In this document: positions 36,510 to 50,851 of the stretch, piece after piece
How the letters are laid out: each line of letters starts with the position of its first letter
Position numbering within the stretch: the first letter of the stretch is position 1
Position numbers and translations under genes: made by a program
NCBI RefSeq assembly: GCF_000165425.1
Contig: NW_001799522.1
Span: forward strand, 62,001 to 126,000
Direction: 5' to 3'
Source: Paramecium tetraurelia
Taxonomy: Eukaryota; Ciliophora; Oligohymenophorea; Peniculida; Parameciidae
DNA: 64,000 nt
The notes under the pieces: generated by a model
The model's database searches: none
What the model saw: only the letters and a program-made list of their open reading frames with translations
Told to the model about the DNA's origin: nothing

Positions 36510-36626
36510 TTTATATACATTATTAAAAATATTGCAAATATTATTTCTATGTACTCCATTATCGATCATTTCATGTCTTTGTATCAAATTCAAATTTATA
36601 TATTACATAATTATATACTCTCTAAA

Positions 36627-38043
36627 ATGCAATCACTTTTCGTTAATTGCCAAAAGTGTCAACAAAGACCAGCCACTATCAAATGTACATAGTGCAGGTA
36701 TGGATAAACCTATAGACTATGTTATTCTTGTGATTCTCAAGTCCATAATAGAACTGGCCTCATTGATCAACAACACAAAACTGAAATCATTCCATATTAA
36801 GGTATCTTCTCTATCTTGTCATAGAAATGTACTTGAAAAATTAAAGCTTTGTTCCAGCCCCTTCTCTATCTGAATAGAGGAACTCTCATAAAAAAATGAT
36901 TTCAAAGCTTAGCCTCCAACCAAGGGTTATTTGAATCATGATACTAGAAAACAGGATTATTCTAAGACAATAGAAGTTACTCGAAAACCTGAGTATGTTG
37001 AAAAAAAACATGATTATTTGGAGAAGAAACTTGATAGCAATGATAAAAGATATGATCAACTTCAGCAAGGATTTGATAAAAACAATATTCTTCGAACTAA
37101 AAGTATCAAGAATTTGAAAAATCCAATTAGACTTTAATTAACCAATTAAAGGAAGAACAATAATAAACTGATCGATTAAAAGCAGAAATGATTTAACTTA
37201 AAGAGAGATAAAAGGAATTTTAGAAAAGATTGTATCTTAACAATACTTATATATAGATCAAAATTAGAGTAAGATTATGAACAAAAACATAGGGATGATA
37301 GATAAAAAATACAATAGGTTTAAGATGAAAATAAAAATTTACTTCAAAAACTCAACTCAGTCAATAAGCATCTAAATGAAGAAACAAGTAAAGTTAGAGA
37401 GTATGAATAGTATATTAGAGATCTTGAGTAAGCACTTAATGAAAAAGTATAAGAGTAGAATATTGTATTATTTATGATTTAGTATGGTAGGAAGAGATTT
37501 AACAAATTTATGAAGAATCAAATATGAAAGACCAAATTATAGAATAATTACAACAGAAGTATTGAATTTATTATATTACCTATAACTTTAAGATATGTAA
37601 GCACAGTTTCAATAATTTGCTTAAGAATAATAGAATAACAGTAGAAACACTAGAATTCAATTATCTTCAAACAAAAAACCATCAAAAAGTTAGGACAGTG
37701 AAAAAGATTAAGTGATTTAAGAATTGAATTAGCAATTGGAAGAAAAAAATGAAGAAAATCATAAATTAGAGGGTTATAATTAATTATTTAGATTTAGACT
37801 TGATTGAGAATTTTAAACAATTGTATCAACATATGAATGAGGAAAAATCCTAATTGTAAGAGGAACTGGAGAAATTGGCAAATGAAAAAAATTAATTTAG
37901 AGAAAAATTTAGTGTAAATTATTATTAAGAACATTTAGTAAAATTTACCATTTTTTGGGGTTTACCCAGAATAATTGAATGAAGAAGGAGAAGGAGAATA
38001 TCCTGAAGAAATTGCAGAAGAGAATGATGACCAAAATGATTGA
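36627..38043 (+). CDS. B-box zinc finger plus coiled-coil (TRIM-like) protein
   Basis: The N-terminus has a B-box-type zinc finger split by an 18-nt intron (36699-36716): CQKCQQRPATIKCTQC then CYSCDSQVHNRTG. A second intron of 76 nt (36802-36877) is the choice that keeps the frame open into NDFKAQPPTKGYLNHD; a 23-nt alternative would need a frameshift in a run of seven A. The rest is long coiled coil (QLINQLKEEQQQTDRLKAEM, VREYEQYIRDLEQALNEK) with further small introns that I did not fix, ending EENDDQND before TGA at 38041. There is no RING domain, so ubiquitin-ligase activity is not implied. Probably a scaffold protein. Confidence 0.6.
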
Positions 38044-38162
38044 AATTATATATATCACATCTATTTCAATAACTTTATAAATAGTAAGGTGTCGATCAAT
38101 ATATTAACAACTGACCTTCACTTCTAATGGAAAGTTAAAAATTAATTCCAAATAATTATATA

Positions 38163-39883
38163 ATGAATAAATACTCTTTAAGATTCGACAATCCTAAAAT
38201 GGAAGAACTCTATTTTTAAGATCAGTATGAAGAATTATTTAATTTTTATACTTGGGCTTGTTTTTTAGGTACTATTAGTGCAATTTGTGTTTTTACCATG
38301 GAATTTATTGTTCCATTTGGATTTGGTTTTTGGAAATACACTTTGATTATTATACCCTTAGGCTTTGGATTCAGTCATAGATTAATTAAATTGTTTCCGT
38401 AATATTTTAATTATGTATTGGCTTTGATGAACATTTCCTTAGGGGGCTTAATTTTCATTTTACTTTATTTTTTTTCCAACTCAAACGTACTCTTTTTGGC
38501 AGGATAAACCGTCGCAATGATTCAATATAGTTTGCTTTTGGGATCAAACATCATAATCAACATTTTAGTTCTGTTAATAAATTAGATAGGATTGATGGTA
38601 TTAACTTCAATAGTGCAAAACTACTTTAATTCTTTATAATTAATGTTTATTTTGGCATTGGTACTAGTGTTAAAATCAATCTGGAGTAGTGAAAAGATGA
38701 AAAGATCATTTTTTTTATTGAAGTATCAAAACATTCAACTACATAAATAATTAGATAATGTATTTTAATTAAAAATATTAAGATGCAAATTTGATAAGAA
38801 ATTAAATCAAATTAGGCTAATAAATCTCAATAATTAAGCTGAAAAAATAATTTAAGACTAAAAGCAATTCATTTAATTTATAAGACAATACACTATTGCA
38901 TAAATAAGATCCCTCACCTAACCAATGCAAATGTTAACAAGTTAACGTCATATCAGTAGAGCATAAACTCTCGAATAAGTACTTTACAATATGCTAGTGG
39001 GAGATGATAAGGAAAAATCATCAGAGATTTATTGTGAAGCAACTAAAATAGCATATAGAATTTGTATTTATAAAATTATAGAGAAAAATTAAGTCCATTT
39101 AATTGTGCTACTATAAGAAGATTCAGAGTACTAAAAGATATTAAAATTAAATAAAGAAGTAAGAAAGAAGAATCGAAATTAAAGATTATTGTTGATATGT
39201 CTTGAAAATGCAAGAAAATCTTTATAAATATTAAAATATTTGACAACAGAAGTTATTGATAACAAACAAAAAACACATTAAATTAACATGAAAGTAATTA
39301 AAATACTCTCAGTTACTTAAAGTATTTTATTTAAATCTGTTCATGGTTATTATAATGTTCTTATTCTTAATAAGATGTATCAATATTTATCCGAAACTAT
39401 TTAATTTGATATAGAGAGGCTTTTAATTGATGTAAGAAAATTGAGGAATATCTTTTGCAATGAAAAATCATTGCCTATTAATTATGAAGGTAATAATATA
39501 TAATGTGAATCAAATTATGTATTGACATTATAATTAGTTTTAAATCTACTCCAAGATTTGTTTAGTGAGCGAACCTATGAGAAGATTATAATCAAAGTAG
39601 ATTATTTGATTAATTTTAGGCTTAAGTACAACAGTTAGAAAAAACAAAAGTGGTAGACTATAAGATCTTTCTAATGATAAATGAAAAAAACGAAAAAGTT
39701 TGCATTCCTTTAAATAGAATTATGATCAATTCATTCAGTTAACTTAAAAAAGTAAATAAAAAGATCTTGGAAATTATTGGATGGAATAATTAAATAACGA
39801 TAACTCAAAAATCAAATTTTGACCTAATTGAATACAGCCTTATACATTCTCTTAAGGAATTTAAAGAAACTATGAAAATTTGA
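38163..39883 (+). CDS. Polytopic membrane protein with long cytoplasmic domain, unknown
   Basis: One 23-nt intron (39597-39619) gives 565 residues. The first 200 residues contain about six hydrophobic spans (FYTWACFLGTISAICVF, YTLIIIPLGFGF, YVLALMNISLGGLIFILLY, IINILVLLIN, LMFILALVLVL). After them come 360 residues of Gln/Lys/Leu-rich, mostly helical cytoplasmic sequence (HKQLDNVFQLKILRCKF, SEIYCEATKIAYRICIY). The arrangement recalls membrane sensor kinases or cyclases, but no catalytic motif is visible, so no activity is assigned. TAA and TAG Gln codons are numerous. Its start is 120 bp after the B-box gene. Confidence 0.6.
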
Positions 39884-40064
39884 TTGATAAAGTGATTTTA
39901 TTTTGACTTTTTACAAAATATATAAAAACTATACTAGTATTAACGACCTAAAAAGGAACTCTAAAGGAAGACTGGATCAAAATTAAAATACTCTTATATC
40001 TTTGAGATTTTGTATGATAATTTTGTTAAATTCATATCTTAATAATATATATTAATTAAATAAA

Positions 40065-40554
40065 ATGTCCAGAGCAATACGTAGATATGTGAATTCAAAG
40101 GAGGAAATGGAATACAACAGAGGATATAGTGCTGAAGAAATGCAAGCAGCTAAATTGCGAAAAGCCTTTGTTTAAAAATATATTGCAGATTTTGATACAA
40201 ACTTTTACAAGACATAAGAAGAAAGAGATTGGGGTTATGTAGTCAGAAGAGAGTACAGTTTTAATTAAGGATCCTAGGTATCGATATGATGTCACATATA
40301 CATCACTTGTGGATGGATGGGCATGTGCTGCAGTAGTATCAATGGCTAGAATGTTTTAAACAAAAAGATTCTCTTGGGCACCATATTTTGTTGTCTGGCC
40401 AATTGCTTATCTTTACTTTTAGCCAATCTAATTTTTGAAACACAACAAAAAATATTTTGATATGTGCAATTTGGGAGAAACGTTTTATCTTGGAAGAGAA
40501 AGAAACAAGGTTCTGGCTGAATGTAATAAAATCTTGGATAGAGAAGATTTCTGA
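40065..40554 (+). CDS. Small membrane protein, possibly mitochondrial
   Basis: With one 31-nt intron (40239-40269, AAG end) the protein has 152 residues. The basic start MSRAIRRYVNSKEE is followed by YSAEEMQAAKLRKAF, then after the intron a hydrophobic region (LVDGWACAAVVSMARMF and FSWAPYFVVWPIAYLYF). The end NLGETFYLGRERNKVLAE is charged. Size, basic N-terminus and two short spans are typical of accessory subunits of mitochondrial complexes, which is only an inference. Without the intron the protein would stop soon after the splice site. Confidence 0.6.
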
Positions 40555-40615
40555 TCTTTAACATAATATACAAAATATAACATTATCAATTTATAATTTT
40601 ATATTATTTTTTTAT

Positions 40616-41542
40616 TCATTCTTTTTAAAGAAATCTACGAGCTTCTGTTTCGACTAATTTCTGCATTGAAATATTTGAATGAATATTTCTTAAGTATTTA
40701 TTTTTTTGAAGAATTTCTTCTGCTATCTTTTTAGCTATACTTTCTAAATTTACCTCCTTTTTTTCTGTATTTTTTTGAAGCTAAAATTATTATAATATTT
40801 TACTTATTCTTCTTCTTAAATAGTAACATGCTTTTTATTAGGTTTTTGAGCAGCATTATTATTTTATTTTAACGCTTTCTTTGCTGCTTCTTTCTAAGAT
40901 AGTTAAGGATTCTCTATTCGTATTTCCTCTATTCTCTTTTTTAAAGCTTCTACAACCGTTTTGACCTACGATTAATAGTATATTCATACTTCTAAATCAT
41001 TTATATACGACTCAAAATCTAAGTTTTTAGTAAAGTCTAGTAATTCATTCAATTCTTAGTCATCAATTATTTCATCCTCCAATTCAGTGTTGGTTGCTTA
41101 TAAATTTTATTTTTCTTATTATAATTCTTCGACTTTAGTAGATTTGTTTTGCAGTTAAGATGCTTATTGTGTTTATTATTCAGTCTATTAATTTTATTTG
41201 TCACTATTTGATCTATACCTTTCAGGATGTAACCGAGATTGAACTTAAGAACAATGCAATGCAGTTTTTTTCTCCTTGACATGCTTTTGAAAATTTGACA
41301 GCCATTCTTTATGCTAACTCAATATTGGTTTTATTTCTTATTAAATTAAACAGGTCTAATACATTTAATTGGTTAATGAATTTGCAGTTGCTTAACTGGA
41401 TTGTAACCGAGAGGTTCAGCATGTGTTACTCTTGATACAAAAGGTCTTAAAAGATGTTGATATCTGTTTACTTATGATAATCTAAATTAATAGATGCTTG
41501 CGGTCTATTACAAAGCATTATCCCTTTATAATGTTCCATCAT
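40616..41542 (-). CDS. Conserved coiled-coil protein, possibly ciliary
   Basis: Four introns (41446-41471, 41314-41351 of 38 nt, 40966-40989, 40781-40803) give 271 residues, length divisible by three. The N-terminus MMEHYKGIMLCNRPQ and the block PFVSRVTHAEPLGYNPVKQ look strongly conserved. Then comes a Gln-rich coiled coil, the motif ELNELLDFTKNLDFESYIND, and ALKKRIEEIRIEN with a Lys-rich end. I believe similar proteins exist in other ciliated eukaryotes and are linked to cilia, but I cannot name the family. The two starts ATGATG at 41540 and 41537 are equivalent. Confidence 0.7.
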
Positions 41543-41589
41543 TTTACAATAATATTTATAATTTATTTTATTAATACAATTCATCAAAA

Positions 41590-42194
41590 ATGTATGAACC
41601 ACATTTTGGAGATTTTCTTATCAATCATCAGAGGATTCAAGGAAGTAATTATTCTAGAATAAATTCCTTATCTTAAATTTTGTAATTTAATAATTCAACT
41701 ATTAAATTTATTAATTGTATTTTTCTTAAATTCCCTTTTTAGTCATAAGAAATGATTAGACAGTTTAGAATTGATTTCGATATATATAAACATTTAGATT
41801 ATATAAGTTTTATTTTATACTAATTCTAATTAAAAATTGATGCCAATAAAAGGTTTGGATTCAAAATAACTAATAAAAATTATACTAAAGAGAATTTTGT
41901 TCCTACCTTTAAATTGGATTAAACCATAGCCTTTCTCAAAACATTTAGATGGTTATCAATAAGTTGATATCTAAAGTTGAAATAAATTATACAAGCAAAT
42001 TGATATTAAACATAACTAAAAATGAAAACTTAATTAGTTACTAATTCAAAGAAATTAAGAACATCAATGAATTGCGCTTAACATAATCTCGGATAAACAG
42101 ATATGCATCCAAAATACAGAATAACAAAAATTCGATGAGGATAATTCTTAAATGTTGGACTTCGAAAATAATTCTTTATTACTATTTTGCATGA
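41590..42194 (+). CDS. Hypothetical protein (weak)
   Basis: A plus-strand frame from MYEPHFGDFLINHQRIQG continues, with a putative 38-nt intron (AAG end) near 41845-41882, to a TGA at 42192-42194 (KCWTSKIILYYYFA). The content is Ile/Asn/Lys-rich. It could be a gene, a dead gene, or chance in AT-rich DNA; its start is 47 bp from the divergent coiled-coil gene. Confidence 0.3.
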
Positions 42195-42217
42195 AAAATA
42201 GATAAAATAAAATTGAA

Positions 42218-42736
42218 TCAATCCTTTAGTTATAAGTCCTGTAGTTCCTTTTCAATTTATTAATATTCATTAGCCATTTCCTAATTTTGAAATCTGAATT
42301 CTTCTTCAAATGTGTCCAAATAATGAATTAATTGTTGTTTCTATTTTTCACTTGCTTCCTTGATTAGATAACTAGATTACTTAGATTCTGTTATCAATAA
42401 CTCTTTCCAGATCATCCATCTTATAAGACTTACTTTTTTGTCTTTGATTTTTCATGGCTATAAAATGTGTCTAAGCTTGAATTGGTCCCTCTATATTGGC
42501 TTTTAAATTTTCTCTAAACTTTTCTATCGCCTAAATGCCATACTTATCAACTTGAAATTTGAAATCTTCTAATTTCTAATAGATTTATAAATGCTTACTT
42601 TAGTCACGAATTCTAGGTCTTATTGTTTACATGTTCTTTGCAAAATGTGATCATTTACAACTTGTGTAGATGATTCAAGTGTTTTCTTCAATTCGACATC
42701 GATGTCTCTTAAAAAAGTCAAATAAATTTAGTACAT
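42218..42736 (-). CDS. Helical protein, possibly the second half of the next gene
   Basis: From the ATG at 42736 (MYQIYLTFLRDIDVELKKTL) two introns of 23 and 22 nt (about 42596 and 42368) lead to 157 residues, length divisible by three, ending KELQDLQLKD. The sequence is helical (LEDFKFQVDKYGIQAIEKF, EASEKQKQQLIHYLDTFEEEF). It follows the gene at 42765 by 28 bp, so both may be one gene with an intron I did not find. Confidence 0.5.
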
Positions 42737-42764
42737 ATTTTAAAAATAATAAATATAAATATTA

Positions 42765-43295
42765 TCAAATATTTCTCACCTTTTGTTCAGTGATTTTAGT
42801 TCCTTTTGTAGCAGCATCATAGTAAGATCTTTCAACTTCAAAGTAAATTTACAACCCATCAACTCTTTCATTGCTTAAGAGATATTACACCCATTTCTTC
42901 TACCCAAAGAAAAGTTAACCTAGTTATCTACCTATACCTGAGTGTTGGAATAGATCATTAAAATCTTTGAAACTGTCATGATACCTAGGATTTTATTTAC
43001 GTTTAGAAATGAATTTGTAAACCACTGGACATTAGATGGGTCCTACTTCGGTTTCAATCCAATTTCTAAAATGTCGACCAAAAGTATAGGGAACATTCTT
43101 GTAGCGGCCTTGTTTCTTCTTTTTTATAGATGGACATTTTTTTCCTAATATATTAGGATCGGTGTCAGCCTCAGCTTAACACCAGCGATCGGTTAGCTAA
43201 AATTCAACTTAATCACACTCACTGTGTTATTATAGCTGCTCTTCTTCACTAAAACTATCTCTTCTCAGTAATGGACACATTGCCTTCATTTCCAT
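42765..43295 (-). CDS. Hypothetical basic/aromatic protein
   Basis: A 176-residue uninterrupted frame from MEMKAMCPLLRRDSFSEEE to TGA at 42765-42767. A conserved-looking middle region reads GRYKNVPYTFGRHFRNWIE and PVVYKFISKRKQNPRYHDS; Tyr, Phe and Lys are frequent. The gene is not recognised. An 18-nt stretch GTATAGGTAGATAACTAG near residue 124 could be an in-frame intron. Confidence 0.5.
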
Positions 43296-44407
43296 TATTT
43301 AAATTATTGGGCAATTAAATCTTAATAAGTAAATCATTTTATAAATTCTAGTGACAAACTATAAATAGATATCCCCCTCATGCCAACAGGTTCATATAAC
43401 CAAAATTAGACCAAAAAGAAGATTAGTAAAGCATAAATTAAGAATTTATTCAATGAAATTGATAAGAGCAAATTTAAACAGTGCCATTATTCAATAATTT
43501 TATATGAATTATAAGGAATATAATTAATCTAAAAGGGATAATAGAAAATCTTAATAATCTCATAATTTTACCAATGGGATTGAATAAAAATATCATTATT
43601 CTTAAAGATAATCATTTTTTATTGAAAATACATAAAATCAGAATATGGAAATTATTTAAATTTCTCTATTTTTAATTTGAATTTGAGTCTAAAATAACAA
43701 TAGAAAATAAATGATATTTATCTTCATATCAAATTTACTATGAACAGGCTAAGTTCTATTTTGTAAAGGTGAAGTAAACTACACACAAAAATAAATTGCA
43801 TATGTTTATAAATCTATAGTTGTATTTCAAACTAACTTAAAACTTCTTCATTATTAGAAATTTTTATTTCCAGTTATTAATTTATTCTTATATGGTAAAC
43901 CTTTTTATTTCAATGAATGTTAATTTATTATATTATTCTCCAATTAAGTAAATTTAATAGAATAATTATGAGCAGATTTGATTAAGATTTCAAATTATTA
44001 AGAATAAATAGTTTGAATTACTTAACTATTTAGTCATTTGAAATACTTGGCATAATTATGAAATTAAATCTAAAAATTAAAAAATAAAACTACAATTCGA
44101 ATGATGCCACTATTAAAGATAAATAATCCTTTAAAGTAGATAGATCTTTTATTTGTATTTAAAGAAGAGAATAAATATTTTGAATATGGGAATATAAAAA
44201 ATTATATCAATTTAATAATAAAAACTTCCAAAATTAAAAGTTTATCCTTTAATTACCACCAAGAGGAATAGAATACTATGTTAGAAATAAAATATTAAAA
44301 TTCCCATCGTGAAAGAATAATAATTTTATCTTGATTTATGATGTATAATATATTTTAGTCCATTTAGGTTAATTAGAATCAATAAAAATACTATTACAGA
44401 TTAAAAA
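43296..44407. other. AT-rich stretch with degenerate coding fragments
   Basis: About 1.1 kb without a supported gene. On the plus strand a frame from 43379 (MPTGSYNQNQTKKKISKAQI) stays coding-like for 65 residues to a TGA; around 44120-44330 another fragment (KEENKYFEYGNIKNYINLI) appears. Neither extends. They may be remnants of dead genes. Confidence 0.35.
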
Positions 44408-45805
44408 TCATTCTAATTCAGATTTAAAAATCTTATTCAATCTTATATTTCTTTTCATATTATTTTTTCTTTTACCTAGACAATCAGTTCCATCGTTTTC
44501 TTCTTAATGAACACTCATAAACTCATTGAAATGTTATTTAAGTGGTTTTTTTAAAATTTTTTCCATTTCTCTCATGGTATGAAGGGAATCTTTGTTTTCC
44601 ATTCTAAAAAATGTTTGAACTGCTTTAGTGTTTGCTTGAAATTCTCTAAGTTGATCTATGCTTTTATGAAAATAACTGACTTAAGGTTATGCTTAAATCA
44701 GTTTTATAGGTTGATCCTCTTTTTCATTTTCATTTGGACTGACTAAAATATTTCTTGAGGTTGATATCACTTAATGATCGCTCTTTCTCTTAGGAGCAAT
44801 CATCCTTTCAGTGTAGCTTTATTATTAAAACGATAAGAAATCTTCAGATTTTTATTTTAGCAATTTACTTGGAGTGAGATGAGGAGTATTAAGTGTAGTT
44901 GAAGAGACATTGTTGCTAGTTTGATAATTGCTATCTAATTTTTCTATTTTTCTTAAATGCTGATTTGTGTGATATAATTAAGGGTGTAATAATTCAGGTG
45001 AGATGGATGCTGATTTTGGACTAGGGACATGAATTTATTTGAGTTATTTGAGTTTTGTTGATTTGATTAATTTGTTAGCTTATTAGGCATAAAATTTTGA
45101 GTATTCTTAATGAGGTACTTTTTCCTTCTTTTCTATTTATATCCCTTTTTGTAGTAGATACTTCTTTAGAAGTTCAAACTTCTCATTAACTGATAATTCA
45201 TTATTTTGTTATTGATGTCGTTTTTAATTGAAACTCTTGATAGTCTCTTTATAGAAATCGGAGGAATCATTGTTTACCTCCTATAAAAAATTTAGGTTAT
45301 TGATTTAATCAAGAACTTGATTTTTGGATTGTTATCTTAGATTACGTTTATTGATGGTTTCTAAAATTCTATGTAAATTATGATGCGTTTCAAGTGTCAT
45401 TGAGGATTCTTGTACCATAGTTGCAATTTCATTCGGGGAGAAATCTAGTTAGAGAATATCAAGGATTAGATGTTGCTTTTCTTCGTCATTTTCTATGTTG
45501 TTAAGCATATCAATTTCTAATTCCAATTATTTAGATATTGCAATAATATGGTTTTTTTCATCATCTTCTTTTTTGAAGAATTATCTGAGTTTAGCTTATT
45601 ATTTTAAATGTGAAATGATGATTTGAACTTATTTAAATTGAAGTGGATTGAGTAATTGCAGTCTTTTTGTTAAATCAACAAATGTTTTAATTTTTTGCAT
45701 GGATTTCATAGTATGTTCAAATCTTTTTTGACGATTTCCTAATCTAATTTAAATAAAGAGAGCTTACATATTCTTAGCATATTGGGGATTTGATTGGAAT
45801 AGCAT
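44408..45805 (-). CDS. Hypothetical 465-residue protein
   Basis: A single open frame of 465 residues without introns, unusual here. The N-terminal third is helical (MLFQSNPQYAKNMQALFIQ, LQLLNPLQFKQVQIIISHL). The middle and C-terminal parts are Ser/Gln/Lys-rich and probably disordered, with phosphorylation-like stretches (PSPKSASISPELL, TTLNTPHLTPSKLL). The end GLGKRKN-type basic tail suggests a nuclear protein, but I recognise no family. Ser-Pro and Thr-Pro sites suggest regulation by a proline-directed kinase, which is inference. Confidence 0.6.
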
Positions 45806-45926
45806 TTTTATGTATTTTAATTAGTTTTTATTATATTTTGTATTTATTTTTAAACAGTTATCAAAAAAGGAGAATGCTAAAGGAAAGAAGAATTACTAAT
45901 TTATAAAATATTTATTTATGAAAACA

Positions 45927-47781
<1,855 letters not shown>

Positions 47782-47899
47782 TATTTTAATAATTTAAATT
47801 CTATAATATCATCCATTAAACATCACTTCATAAATTCAATTATTACACTCTCTCCAGACCCAATAATTAATTAAAGTCAATAAATAACATATATTTATA

Positions 47900-50185
47900 T
47901 CAATGTTTGAATTAATTTAGAGTAGCTCTTATGCTTTCTTATTTCTGACTTAATAAAATGTCCCTAAATTCGTCATGATGTTTTAAATTATAGGAAACAG
48001 CGCTCCCCTGTTCTTTCAACATGCTGACATGGTCTTCAAGGTTCTAAGATACATCCTATCCGATTTGATCAGACTAGATCTTCCAATTGTTGTTAATTCC
48101 AAAGAATACTAAATCGATAATCAGAGCAACTACTAAAATCACAAATAGCAAAGTAAGGGGAATGACAGTGCTTAGTTTGTATAATAATTTATTCGATGAA
48201 TCGTTCCAATTCTACGAAATCCCCATACCATTCTAAGTGTAAATGTAAGGATAACCATATATCAATACACTGAAAATTAAATGCAGCACAAGAAAGAAAT
48301 GGGTGAATTTCAATGTGATAATACCCACCGATTTCAACTGTTCCTGCAATTTCACCTATTGCTTTTCATTGTAAGAGTGATATCTCAATAACATGTTCTT
48401 ATCATAAATATACTGTAATCCTATTTATATGGCACCTAATAGAGGCAATAAAGGTAGACCTGCTGATACAATTGTTGATAGGAATATACTAAACAATAAT
48501 TTAGCATATCTAAGTCCAGTCCTAAAGGTAGGATTGCTATTGATCAATGGAGAATCACGTCTAAATGTTTTGCCTGTCTTAATGTCTAAATTCTATCTTG
48601 ATTGAACGTTATAATTAACACTCTCATCTAAGTTTAATAAGAACAGAGTTTGATGAGATTGATTATTATTGTTAGTATTGTTTCCTGTTGTTTTTTATTA
48701 CCCAGTCAATCTTTGTCTTTCTTCATCAGTTTCGTCTGTTAACAAAGAACCAACTAATTGCAATTCTTCCTAGTCTCTTATTCCACCTGTTATGCATCGA
48801 CATCCTGATACAATGCTCAAAATTATTAATTTAAGAGTGTAGAATATAGATACCCATAAAAATATCAATCCATGATTAATAATCCATTTTCTATCTAAAT
48901 CATCACTAAAAATTAATGATTTTTCTGTTGATGTATAACTTTAAATGACCAACACAATGTTGCCTATTGTTTCCCATGAAATCAAGATTGGTACTAATAA
49001 AGTATAACATGTCAAATAGACTGTGATTCTAATCAAAATGACCTTTTATTCTTAAACTAAATATATCTGCTTTTCCTTATTAATGATTAACTCTAAAAAG
49101 ATCCATCCCAATATATCAGCAACAAATATCCAAAATCCTGTGATTATATAATAGGCTGTTCTTGTAAAATCGCTATCCAAACAATACTCAGTGCATTTAA
49201 CTGTATTGTTCCTTGCATTCTTTAGAGCCATGTTCTCAAATACTACCAATGGCGCTAATAATATAATTGCTACGACGATATGCATGAGAATAATTTGAAT
49301 ATTGTTTCTCTCTTAATAATCCATGTTTTCCCATTTGATTTCATTGGGATCAGGAGCTTCTGTTACTTTGATGGTATATAAGCCTCTAAGCTTTAATTCT
49401 TAAGGTTAATTTAAAAATAAATAGATGCCATTTCTAACTAAGCAATCTTAATTATATTTCTCATAAAATAAGTCACGATCAACCTTGCTTTTAAAGACAA
49501 CGAAAGCCTTTATAGATTCTAAGTCATCTGGAGCTAAGAAGATATTGAATTTATCTGCTAGTTCCTTTGTAATATCTTTTAATTCATCAGTCAATACTCT
49601 GATGAAGTCTTGTCTTACGTACATATCAGCTTATGATAATCTCTTAGAAAATACTTCTAACTTTTTCTTTTCTAATCTGATCTATCTCTCCTTGAATGCC
49701 TTGTTCTTCATAATGCTGAGAGTACCCTAGAAATTGCGCACCAAGTATATCTCATGTGTATTGGATTGAAGAATGGAACGCAAGTCTTCTGGATCTATCG
49801 TGGCTGATGGAAATCCATTTACTTCTACACTCCAAGGTGAGATGCTGGATACTTTGAATTATGCATCTTTGTTGATAGCATTGTATCGTAGGTATAGTAA
49901 TGACAAAAAGTAGAGAAGGGTTCCAATTGCATCTCCTAAAACTCCAATGAGAAATGCAGTCTCATTTGAAATATCAAGGTTGGCTACTGTAAAGGTTTCT
50001 AATTGTAGTTGAAATTGATTGAATATGCTGTTTCCTGTGATGCAGAATATCAATTATGGGAGGTGAAGAACGGCGAAGATGAGCATTAGGAAAAAGTTCC
50101 ATTTGAGAATTCTGAAGTAATAAACTATTGAGTGATCAAAGCAGTTATCGACTGATGCGAATATGGACTCGGGTGGTTGTTCCAT
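47900..50185 (-). CDS. OSCA/TMEM63/CSC1-like membrane channel
   Basis: A single-exon protein of 761 residues. Roughly ten membrane spans: near residues 28-50 and 65-95, then a cytoplasmic domain (residues 100-300) with VNGFPSATIDPEDLRSIL and KAFVVFKSKVDRDLFYEKY, as in the PHM7 cytosolic domain of this family. The second membrane block follows (QIILMHIVVAIILLAPLVVF, TAYYIITGFWIFVADILGWI, LTCYTLLVPILIS, FLWVSIFYTLKLI, SIFLSTIVSAGLPLLPLL, TLLFVILVVALIIDLVF). Family members are mechanically or osmotically gated cation channels, or relatives that act as lipid scramblases. The topology fits, but the family call rests on the cytoplasmic motif and should be checked. Confidence 0.65.
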
Positions 50186-50224
50186 TATATTAGTAATAAA
50201 TATAAATTAATTAAACACTTGCTG

Positions 50225-50851
50225 ATGAAAAAAAGATTATAACTATAACAGTTGGATCTGGCTGCTCCAAAGAAGCAGACTGGCCCTTATAAGCAATTCT
50301 TGTGTGAACAATTAGCTATTTAACACCTTAAATATCCTCAAAGAACAATAGAGGAATTAACTAAATTGATAAATCTTATGTGGAAGGTGAGAGAAAAAAA
50401 GAATAATCAATTGTATTTTTAGCACAATGGATACGTGAACATCAGTGAGACAGAAAGGGTGCCTGTTCCTCAGCCCTCTCCTCCGGTGTTGATAATGTTT
50501 AAAAATATATAATGTGAAAAAGCTTCCAAAAAAACATGAGGCAACTCCTCGAGTTTACACATCCAGAGTATAATGCAGAATAGGTGGATCACACCATTAA
50601 ATTCGAATGGACTTTAAATTCCACCCAAAGATAGAAAGCAGCTGAGGAATTCAGATAGTTGAGACAAGTTTAAATTAGTATAACAATATGATTAGGAATT
50701 CGAGAAAGAAAAGAAAGAATTTATTAATAGGTATGGTTTCTGGCCTCAACATAAAAAATCTTCAGGTGAGTATTTTGATAAGACCAAATAATCTAGCCCA
50801 AAATTGGATCCCCTGGCTTTAAATCTAATGAAAAAAGTCAAATTGGAATGA
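50225..50851 (+). CDS. Two-HMG-box-like protein
   Basis: Three introns (50387-50422 of 36 nt, 50497-50522, 50668-50695) give 178 residues, length divisible by three. Two segments follow the HMG-box plan: PKKQTGPYKQFLCEQ with TIEELTKLINLMWK, and PVLIIFQKNMRQLLEFTHP with FEWTLNSTQRQKAAEEF. The second is the better match. HMG-box proteins bend DNA in chromatin or mitochondrial nucleoids. The C-terminus is Lys-rich. It diverges from the OSCA-like gene, start codons 39 bp apart. Confidence 0.6.
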
